Source: Callipepla californica brunnescens (taxonomy: Eukaryota; Chordata; Aves; Galliformes; Odontophoridae). Taken from it: a stretch of DNA of 64,000 nt. The DNA lies in assembly GCA_023055505.1 (NCBI GenBank), contig JALIRH010000075.1, positions 868,001 to 932,000 on the forward strand, given 5' to 3'. A model generated the notes under the pieces. That model was given only the letters and a program-made list of their open reading frames with translations, did not search any database and had not been told where the DNA came from. Numbering within the stretch: the first letter of the stretch is position 1; every line of letters begins with the position of its first letter. The position numbers were made by a program, and so were the translations under genes. Shown piece by piece: positions 1-7,312 of the stretch.

Positions 1-270
1 CTCTGAGAAGTGTTCTTATCCATTTGAGATCCTTTATGTAACACAGTCACTCCTCGTTTCCTTTCCATACAGAGTGATCTTTATGATTCTTCACAGAACC
101 ATGTGCTGTTCAGTGCTAAGGAAACAGTGTAGATGCTTAAAGTAATTAGAGATGTTTCCTCTATCAAATGCATCTGAATTTCCACCTCTTACAATTCTTT
201 CCCAAGAAACTTTTTATTGGAGCTTCCTCCATGCAAATTATAAGAAGGTGCACATACCGGCACAAGCACT
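1..270 (+). repeat. Partial monomer, 3' tail of class C'
   Basis: This is the AT-rich 3' part of a monomer whose box lies upstream of the window. It carries the C' tail markers GAGAAGTGTTCTTATCC, GATCCTTTATGTAAC and GTAATTAGAGATG, and the TTTATTGGAGCTTCCTCC segment, matching the tail of the C' copy at 6726. It is followed by a class A copy, as C' is in the other blocks, so the HOR continues upstream. Confidence 0.9.
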
Positions 271-468
271 ATGCAAGAACCGCTGTTAACCGCGGATTCC
301 AATTCAATCGCATCAATCGCCTTTACTTCTGAGTTTGCCGCTAAGGAAGAAGCGAGTCAGAAGACTGCCGATCACTGTATAGCGGCTTCTCTATTCACCC
401 GGCTGTCTTTCTATATTAAGGAATCGCGAAAAACACGTGAAAATGATTCTGTTTCAGGAGATGTATGA
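271..468 (+). other. Recurrent 65-codon open frame at the box, probably non-coding
   Basis: An open frame starts at the box ATG and runs 65 codons in classes A, D and K, 53 in C, and about 48 in B, E, F, G, H and I. The predicted peptide is Ser/Ala-rich and begins MHEPLLTADSDSIASIAFTS (MQEPLL and N for D in this copy). I see no signal peptide, membrane segment or known domain. The copy at 53095 has a stop at codon 20 (53152), the copy at 63661 at codon 12 (63694), and the copy at 41350 has lost the ATG. Class J is frameshifted after about codon 35 relative to A. Many class differences are nonsynonymous (I/F, D/E, N/D, L/F). Openness is best explained by common descent of the repeat. A translated product is possible but unsupported. 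Confidence 0.3.
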
Positions 469-858
469 GAATGTATACTGGACATCAGTGTTAGTGAGAG
501 AAAAATTTTAAATCCCACTACTTTTCTGCTACTGAATGCAAAGTATGTCTGCATCAGTCATTCACCTGCAAGCACGATTTCAAACTTTTCTCTGACAATT
601 GTTGTTATACAATTTAGATCCTCATTGTAACACAGTCAACCCTCGTTTCCTTACTCTACCCAGTGATCCTTTTGATTCTCCACAGAAACATATGCTGTCT
701 AGTGCCAAGGAAACAGTGTAGATGCTTAAAGTACTTATAGATGTTTCCTCTACCAAATGCATCTGTATTTCCTCCTATTACAATTGTTTCCCAAAATCTT
801 TTCATTTGAACCTGTAGAATGCAAATTATACGAACGTGCACATACCGGCACAAGCACT
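271..858 (+). repeat. Class A monomer (type copy, 588 bp)
   Basis: Class A has GAAGAAGCGAGTCAG and GATCACTGTATAGCGG in the core, AAAAACACGTGAAAA after it, and the tail GTTGTTATACAATTTAG followed by CACAGTCAACCCTCG. I assign 15 copies: 271, 7313, 13181, 19636, 21984, 27266, 33721, 40177, 42525, 47808, 50158, 52505, 57790, 61900 and 63661 (cut). It opens every block I defined. Class D shares its core but not its tail. Confidence 0.88.
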
Positions 859-1069
859 ATGCACGAACCGCTGTTAACCGCGGATTCCGATTCAATCGCA
901 TCAATCGCCTTTACTTCTGAGATTGCCGGTAAGGAAGACGCGAGTCAGAAGACTGCCTTACACTCTATAGCGGCTTCTTATTCAGCCGTCTACTGTCCTA
1001 TATAACGATTCGCGGTTAACGCATGTAAGGGACTCAGTTTCAGGAGCTGTACGAGAACGTATGCTGAAC
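846..1069 (+). other. CpG-dense monomer core (type example)
   Basis: I count 19 CpG dinucleotides in this stretch of the B copy at 859 and 5 in the remaining ~363 bp of the unit. The clusters lie in ACCGGC, CACGAACCGC, ACCGCGG, ATTCCGATTCAATCGCATC, GACGCGAG, GATTCGCGG and GTACGAGAACG. The pattern recurs, with class variation, in all copies. It is an island-like core repeated about every 587 bp; no function is shown by sequence alone. Confidence 0.8.
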
Positions 1070-1445
1070 CCCAATGTTAGTGAGACGAAAAATTTAAATC
1101 CCACTTTGCTCTGCAACTGAATACAAAGTATGTCTGCATCGGTCATTCACCTGCAAGCACGATTTCAAACTTTTCTCTGAGAAGTGTTCTTATCCATTTG
1201 AGATCCTCTATGTTACACAGTCACTCCTCGTTTCCTTACTCTACACAGTGATCGTTTTGATTCCTCACAGAACCATGTGCTGTTCAGTGCTAAGGAAACA
1301 GTGTAGATACTTAAAGTACTTAGACCTGTTTCCTCTAACAAATGCATGTGTCATTTCAACACTTACTATTGTTTCCCAGTAAGCCTTTTCATTGGAGCTT
1401 CTATAATGCAGATTATAAGAAGGTGCACATACCGGCACATGCTCT
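859..1445 (+). repeat. Class B monomer (type copy, 587 bp)
   Basis: Class B has GCCGGTAAGGAAGACGCG, CTTATTCAGCCGTCTACTG and CTATATAACGATTCGCGG. It is usually preceded by TATACGAACGTGCAC. I assign 12 copies: 859, 7901, 13769, 20224, 22572, 27853, 34309, 40765, 43113, 48396, 50746 and 62488. It follows A in every ordinary block. The three copies that precede K (40765, 50746, 62488) are 585 bp with a distinct tail. Confidence 0.87.
873..1020. repeat. Inverted repeat flanking the CpG core (class B example)
   Basis: GTTAACCGCG at 873-882 is the exact reverse complement of CGCGGTTAAC at 1011-1020, with a 128-bp loop. If transcribed, wobble pairs could extend the stem to about 872-886 with 1007-1021. 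The arm is intact in classes B, G and most H, and altered in F (GTTGTTAAC), I (CGGTTTAC), E (GGTTAGC), A, D, J and K. A second example is 7915-7924 with 8053-8062. Confidence 0.75.
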
Positions 1446-2032
1446 ATGCACGAACCGCTGTTAACCGCGGATTCCGATTCAATCGCATCAATCGCCTTTA
1501 CTTCTGAGATTGCCGCTAAGGAAGACGCGAGTCAGAAGACTGCCTTACACTCTATAGCGGCTTCACTATTCAGCCCTCTGCTGTCCTATATAACAAATCG
1601 CGAATAACGCATGTAAGGAACTCAGTTTCAGGAGCTGTACGAGAATGTATGCTGAACCCCAAAGTTTTTGAGACGAAAAATTTAAATCCCACTTTGCTCT
1701 GCAACTGAATACAAAGTATGTCTGCATTGGTCATTCACCTGCAAGCACGATTTCAAACTTTTCTCTGACAACTGTTCTTATCCATTTTAGTTCCTCTATG
1801 TAACACAGTCACTCCTCGTTTCTTTTCCATACAGAGTGATCTTTATGATTCTTCACAGAACCATGTGCTGTTCAGTGCTAAGGAAACAGTGTAGATGCTT
1901 AAAGTACTTATAGATGTTTCCTCTACCAAATGCATCTGTATTTCCTCCTCTTACAATTCTTTCCCAAGAAACTTTTTATTGGAGCTTCCTCCATGCAAAT
2001 TATAAGAAGGTGCACATACCGGCACAAGCACT
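1446..2032 (+). repeat. Class C monomer (type copy, 587 bp)
   Basis: Class C has ACTATTCAGCCCTCTGC, TATATAACAAATCGCGAAT and CCAAAGTTTTTGAGACG in and after the core, then usually GACAACTGTTCTTATCC and TTTTAGTTCCTCTATG. I assign 10 copies: 1446, 8488, 14356, 23159, 28440, 34896, 43700, 48983, 54267 and 59551. The box-frame ORF stops after 53 codons. Confidence 0.86.
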
Positions 2033-2620
2033 ATGCACGAACCGCTGTTAACCGCGGATTCCAATTCAATCGCATCAATCGCCTTTACTTCTGAGTTTGC
2101 CGCTAAGGAAGAAGCGAGTCAGAAGACTGCCGATCACTGTATAGCGGCTTCTCTATTCACCCGGCTGTCTTTCTATATTAAGGAATCGCGAAAAACACGT
2201 GAAAATGAGTCTGTTTCAGGAGCTGTATGAGAATGTATACTGGACATCAGTGTTAGTGAGAGGGAAATTTTAAATCCCACTACTTTTCTGCTACTGAATG
2301 CAAAGTATGTCTGCATCAGTCATTCACCTGCAAGCACGATTTCAAACTTTTCTCTGACAACTGTTGTTATCCATTTTAGATCCTCATTGTAACACATCAC
2401 TCCTCGTTTCCCTACCATACACAGTGATCGTTTTAATTCCACACAAATCCATGTGCTGTTCAGTGCTAAGGAAACAGTGTAGATGCTTAAACTACTTATA
2501 GATGTTTCCTCTACCAAATGCATCTGTATTTCCTCCTCTTACAATTGTTTCCCAATAATCTTTTCATTTGAACCTGTAGAATGCAAATTATAAGAAGGTG
2601 CACATACCGGCACAAGCACT
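2033..2620 (+). repeat. Class D monomer (type copy, 588 bp)
   Basis: Class D has a class A core but the tail GTTGTTATCCATTTTAG, CATTGTAACACATCACTCC, CCCTACCATACACAGTG and TTCCACACAAATCC. I assign 10 copies: 2033, 9075, 14943, 23746, 29027, 35483, 44287, 49570, 54854 (chimera) and 60138. The shared core with A implies that A and D are duplicates or were homogenised by conversion. Confidence 0.86.
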
Positions 2621-3205
2621 ATGCACGAACCGCCGTTAACCGCGGATTCCGATTCAATCGCATCAATCGCCTTTACTTCTGAGTTTGCCGGTAAGGAAGA
2701 CGCGAGTCAGAAGACTGCCTTACACTCTATAGCGGCTTCTTATTCAGCCGTCTACTGTCCTAGATAAAGATCGCGGTTAGCGCATGTAAGGGACTCAGTT
2801 TCAGGAGATGTACGAGAATGTATGCTGAACCCCAAAGTTTTTGAGACGAAAAATTTAAATCCCACTTTGCTCTGCAACTGAATGCAAAGCATGTCTGCAT
2901 CGGTCATTCACCTGCAAGCACGATTTCAAACTTTTCTCTGAGAAGTGTTCTTATCCATTTTAGATCAATTATGTAACACAGTCACTCCTCGTTTCCTTAC
3001 TCTACAAAGTGATCGTTTTGTTTCTCCACAGAACCATATGCTGTTTAGTGCTAAGGAAACAGTGTAGATGCTTAAACTACTTATAGATGTTTCCTCTACC
3101 AAATGCATCTGAATTTAAACCTCTTACAATTCTTTCCCAATAAACTTTTTATTGGAGCTTCCTTCATGCAAATTATTAGAAGGTGCACATACAGGCACAT
3201 GCTCT
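2621..3205 (+). repeat. Class E monomer (type copy, 585 bp)
   Basis: Class E is the shortest class. It has CCGCCGTTAACC at the box in most copies, the short CTAGATAAAGATCGCGG with GGTTAGCGCATG, and the tail TTTTAGATCAATTATG and CTACAAAGTGATCG. I assign 9 copies: 2621, 9663, 15531, 24334, 29615, 36071, 44875, 53095 and 58380. The last two are an E' variant with GTTAACTGCGG. Confidence 0.86.
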
Positions 3206-3792
3206 ATGCACGAACCGCTGTTAACCGCGGATTCCGATTCAATCGCATCAATCGCCTTTACTTCTGAGATTGCCGCTAAGGAAGACGCGAGTCAGAAGAC
3301 TGCCTTACACTCTATAGCGGCTTCTTATTCAGCCGTCTACTGTCCTATATAACGATTCGTTGTTAACGCATGTAAGGGATTCAGTTTCAGGAGCTGTATG
3401 AGAACGTATGCTGAACCCCAATGTCAGTGAGACGAAAAATTTAAATCCCACTTTGCTCCGCAACTGAATACAAAGTATGTCTGCATCGGTCATTCACCTG
3501 CAAGCACGATTTCAATCTTTTCTCTGAGAAGTGTTCTTATTCATTTGAGATCCTCTATGTTACACAGTCACTCCTCGTTTCCTTACTCTACACAGTGATC
3601 GTTTTGATTCTTCACAGAACCATATGCTGTTCAGTGCTAAGGAAACAGTGTAGATACTTAAAGTACTTAGACCTGTTTCCTCTAAAAAATGCATGTGTCA
3701 TTTCAACACTTACTATTTTTTCCCAGTAAGCCTTTTCATTGGAGCTTCTATAATGCAGATTATAAGAAGGTGCACATACCGGCACATGCTCT
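3206..3792 (+). repeat. Class F monomer (type copy, 587 bp)
   Basis: Class F is preceded by CATACAGGCACATGC (other classes have ACCGGC) and has CGATTCGTTGTTAACGC, CCAATGTCAGTGAG and TTTCAATCTTTTC with TTATTCATTTGAG. I assign 7 copies: 3206, 10248, 16116, 24919, 30200, 36656 and 45460, always after E and before G or a G-like copy. The change at GTTGTTAAC breaks the inverted repeat found in class B. Confidence 0.87.
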
Positions 3793-4379
3793 ATGCACGA
3801 ACCGCTGTTAACCGCGGATTCCGACTCAATCGAATCAATTGCCTTTACTTCTGAGATTGCCGCTAAGGAAGACTCGAGACAGAGGACGGCCTTACACTCT
3901 ATAGCGGCTTCTTATTCAGCCGTCTACTGTCCTATATAACGATTCGCGGTTAACGCATGTAAGGGACTCAGTTTCAGGAGCTGTACGAGAACGTATGCTG
4001 AACCCCAGTGTTAGTGAGATGAAAAATTTAAATCCTACTTTGCTCTGCAACTGAATACAAAGTATGTCTGCATCGGTCATTCACCTGCAAGCACGATTTC
4101 AAACTTTTCTCTGAGAAGTGTTCTTATCCATTTGAGATCCTCTATGTTACACAGTCACTCCTCGTTTCCTTACTCTACACAGTGATCGTTTTGATTCCTC
4201 ACAGAACCATATGCTGTTTAGTGCCAAGGAAACAGTGTAGATGCTTAAAGTAATTAGAGTTGTTTCCTCTACCAAATGCATCTGAATTTCCACCTCTTAC
4301 AATTCTTTCCCAGTAAGCCTTTTCATTGGAGCTTCTATAATGCAGATTATAAGAAGGTGCACATACCGGCACATGCTCT
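3793..4379 (+). repeat. Class G monomer (type copy, 587 bp)
   Basis: Class G has GACTCAATCGAATCAATTGC, GACTCGAGACAGAGGACGG and, in most copies, GAGATGAAAAATTTAAATCC. I assign 9 copies: 3793, 10835, 16703, 30787, 37243, 46047, 53680, 55444 and 58965. The copies at 53680 and 58965 form a G' pair with AATTGCAGTTACTTC. G shares the intact CGCGGTTAAC arm with class B. Confidence 0.85.
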
Positions 4380-4966
4380 ATGCACGAACCGCTGTTAACC
4401 GCGGATTCCGATTCAATCGAATCAATTGCCTTTACTTCTGATTTTGCCGCAAAGGAAGACTCGAGACAGAGGACGGCCTTACACTCTATAGCGGCTTCTT
4501 ATTCAGCCCTCTACTGTCCTATATAACGATTCGCGGTTAACGCATGTAAGGGACTCAGTTTCAGGAGCTGTACGAGAACGTATGCTGAACCCCAATGTTA
4601 GTGAGATGAAAAATTTAAATCCCACTTTGCTCTGCAACTGAATACAAAGTATGTCTGCATCGGTCATTCACCTGCAAGCACGATTTCAAACTTTTCTCTG
4701 AGAAGTGTTCTTATCCATTTGAGATCCTCTATGTTACACAGTCACTCCTCGTTTCCTTACTCTACACAGTGATCGTTTTGATTCCTCACAGAACCATATG
4801 CTGTTTAGTGCCAAGGAAACAGTGTAGATGCTTAAACTACTTATAGATGTTTCCTCTACCAAATGCATCTGAATTTCCACCTCTTACAATTCTTTCCCAG
4901 TAAGCCTTTTCATTGGAGCTTCTATAATGCAGATTATAAGAAGGTGCACATACCGGCACATGCTCT
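4380..4966 (+). repeat. Class H monomer (type copy, 587 bp)
   Basis: Class H resembles G (CGAGACAGAGGACGG) but has GATTCAATCGAATC or GATTCAATCGCATC and usually CAGCCCTCTACTG. Clear copies are 4380, 4967, 17290, 31374, 37830 and 56031. The copies at 25506, 38417 and 46634 have an H start and a class I or J continuation. H is present zero, one or two times per block, so it is the main site of copy-number change. Confidence 0.8.
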
Positions 4967-5552
4967 ATGCACGAACCGCTGTTAACCGCGGATTCCGATT
5001 CAATCGCATCAATTGCCTTTACTTCTGAGATTGCCGCTAAGGAAGACTCGAGACAGAGGACGGCCTTACACTCTATAGCGGCTTCTTATTCAGCCCTCTA
5101 CTGTCCTATATAACGATTCGCGGTTTACGCATGTAAGGGACTCAGTTTCAGGAGCTGTACGAGAACGTATGCTGAACCCCAATGTTAGTGAGATGAAAAA
5201 TTTAAATCCCACTTTGCTCTGCAACTGAATACAAAGTATGTCTGCATCGGTCATTCACCTGCAAGCACGATTTCAAACTTTTGTCTGACAACTGTTGTTA
5301 TACAATTTAGATCCTCTATGTTACACAGTCACTCCTCGTTTCCTTACTCTACACAGTGATCGTTTTGATTCCTCACAGAACCATATGCTGTTTAGTGCCA
5401 AGGAAACAGTGTAGATGCTTAAACTACTTATAGATGTTTCCTCTACCAAATGCATCTGAATTTCCACATCTTAAAATTCTTTCCCAATAAACTTTTTATA
5501 GGAGCTTCCTTCATGCAAATTATTAGAAGGTGCACATACCGGCACAAGCACT

Positions 5553-6138
5553 ATGCACGAACCGCTGTTAACCGCGGATTCCGATTCAATCGCATCAATC
5601 GCCTTTACTTCTGAGATTGCCGCTAAGGAAGACGCGAGTCAGAAGACTGCCTTACACTCTATAGCGGCTTCTTATTCAGCCGTCTACTGTCCTATATAAC
5701 GATTCGCGGTTTACGCATGTAAGGGACTCAGTTTCAGGAGCTGTACGAGAACGTATGCTGAACCCCAATGTTAGTGAGACGTAAAATTTAAATCCCACTT
5801 TGCTCTGCAACTGAATACAAAGTATGTCTGCATCGGTCATTCACCTGCAAGCACGATTTCAAACTTTTCTCTGACAACTGTTCTTATCCATTTTAGTTCC
5901 TCTATGTAACACAGTCACTCCTCGTTTCCTTTCCATACAGAGTGATCTTTATGATTCTTCACAGAACCATGTGCTGTTCAGTGCTAAGGAAACAGTGTAG
6001 ATGCTTAAAGTACTTATAGATGTTTCCTCTACCAAATGCATCTGTATTTCCTCCTCTTACAATTGTTTCCCAATAATCTTTTCATTTGAACCTGTAGAAT
6101 GCAGATTATAAGAAGGTGCACATACCGGCACAAGCACT
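5553..6138 (+). repeat. Class I monomer (type copy, 586 bp)
   Basis: Class I has GATTCGCGGTTTACGCATG and GAGACGTAAAATTTAAATCC, with GAAGACGCGAGTCAG in the core. Copies: 5553, 11421, 17876, 31961 (H-like start, GTTTATGCATG) and 56617. The C/I chimera at 20811 has the same 3' part. The change GGTTAACGC to GGTTTACGC breaks the inverted-repeat arm. Confidence 0.82.
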
Positions 6139-6725
6139 ATGCACGAACCGCCGTTAACCGCGGATTCCGATTCAATCGCATCAATCGCCTTTACTTCTGA
6201 GATTGCCGCTAAGGAAGACGCGAGTCAGAAGACTGCCGATCATTGTTTTCGGCTTCTCTATTCACCCGGCTGTCTTTCTATATTAAGGAATCGCGACTTT
6301 CACGTGAAAGTGACTCAGTTTCAGGAGCTGTATTAGAATGTATACTGTACCCCAGTGTTAGCGAGAGGGAAATTTTAAATCCATCTTAACTCTGCTACTG
6401 AATGCAAAGTAATTCTGCATCGGTCATTCAACTGCAAGCACGATTTCAAACTTTTCTCTGACAAGTGTTGTTATCCATTTTAGATCCTCATTGTAACACA
6501 TCACTCCTCGTTTCCCTACCATACACAGTGATCGTTTTGATTCCTCACAGAACCATGTGCTGTTTAGTGCTAAGGAAACAGTGTAGATACTTAAAGTACT
6601 TAGACCTGTTTCCTCTAACAAATGCATGTGTCATTTCAACACTTACTATTGTTTCCCAGTAAGCCTTTTCATTGGAGCTTCTATAATGCAGATTATAAGA
6701 AGGTGCACATACCGGCACATGCTCT
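6139..6725 (+). repeat. Class J monomer (type copy, 587 bp)
   Basis: Class J has GATCATTGTTTTCGGCTTC, one base shorter here than the A/D sequence, and CGACTTTCACGTGAAAGTG, then CTGTATTAGAATG, AATCCATCTTAACTCTGC and the tail AAGTGTTGTTATCC. I assign 8 copies: 6139, 12007, 26092, 32547, 39003, 51919 (divergent), 57203 and 60726. The one-base difference shifts the box-frame ORF relative to A and D. Confidence 0.87.
6296..6311. repeat. Perfect 16-bp palindrome with CACGTG core (class J)
   Basis: ACTTTCACGTGAAAGT reads the same on both strands. CACGTG is the canonical E-box/G-box for bHLH or bZIP proteins, but binding here is untested. A and D copies keep CACGTG in a non-palindromic setting (AAAAACACGTGAAAATG). 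Confidence 0.85.
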
Positions 6726-7312
6726 ATGCACGAACCGCTGTTAACCGCGGATTCCGATTCAATCGCATCAATCGCCTTTACTTCTGAGATTGCCGCTAAG
6801 GAAGACGCGAGTCAGAAGACTGCCTTACACTCTATAGCGGCTTCACTATTCAGCCCTCTGCTGTCCTATATAACAAATCGCGAATAACGCATGTAAGGAA
6901 CTCAGTTTCAGGAGCTGTACGAGAATGTATGCTGAACCCCAAAGTTTTTGAGACGAAAAATTTAAATCCCACTTTGCTCTGCAACTGAATACAAAGTATG
7001 TCTGCATTGGTCATTCACCTGCAAGCACGATTTCAAACTTTTCTCTGAGAAGTGTTCTTATCCATTTGAGATCCTTTATGAAACACAGTCACTCCTCGTT
7101 TCCTTTCCATACAGAGTGATCTTTATGATTCTTCACAGAACCATGTGCTGTTCAGTGCTAAGGAAACAGTGTAGATGCTTAAAGTAATTAGAGATGTTTC
7201 CTCTATCAAATGCATCTGAATTTCCACCTCTTACAATTCTTTCCCAAGAAACTTTTTATTGGAGCTTCCTCCATGCAAATTATAAGAAGGTGCACATACC
7301 GGCACAAGCACT
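6726..7312 (+). repeat. Class C' monomer (type copy, 587 bp)
   Basis: C' has the class C core (ACTATTCAGCCCTCTGC, AACAAATCGCGAATAACG), usually with the tail GAGAAGTGTTCTTATCC and GATCCTTTATG(T/A)AACAC. I assign 11 copies: 6726, 12594, 18462, 19049, 21397, 26679, 33134, 39590, 41938, 47221 and 61313. It closes most blocks and is followed by A, or by another C' at 18462. Several copies carry GCCGGTAAGG, as class B does. Confidence 0.84.

Larger units (their letters stand above)
271..7312 (+). repeat. HOR block 1: 12-mer A-B-C-D-E-F-G-H-H-I-J-C'
   Basis: This is the longest block in the window (7042 bp) and the best reference for the full order. Monomer starts: A 271, B 859, C 1446, D 2033, E 2621, F 3206, G 3793, H 4380, H 4967, I 5553, J 6139, C' 6726. 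The two adjacent H copies differ slightly (GAATCAATTGCC at 4380, GCATCAATTGCC at 4967). The first box reads ATGCAAGAACCG rather than ATGCACGAACCG. Shorter blocks can be derived from this order by in-register loss of whole monomers. Confidence 0.9.

Noticed and set aside
656..853. Minus-strand open frames of 60 to 78 codons recurring in A, D, E and J tails (for example 656-853, 2320-2523, 6424-6627)
   Set aside because: They appear and vanish with single-base indels and point changes among classes, overlap the AT-rich tail, and show no domain. They are by-products of the repeat sequence.
1007..1024. CENP-B-box-like motif at GATTCGCGGTTAACGCAT
   Set aside because: Only the TTCG start matches TTCGNNNNANNCGGG. 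The central A and the CGGG are absent.
6465..6662. Plus-strand 65-codon frame in J tails (MLLSILDPHCNTSLLVSLPY...)
   Set aside because: It overlaps the minus-strand frame of the same tail, depends on a one-base loss (CACATCACT for CACAGTCACT), and is present only in J-tail copies.
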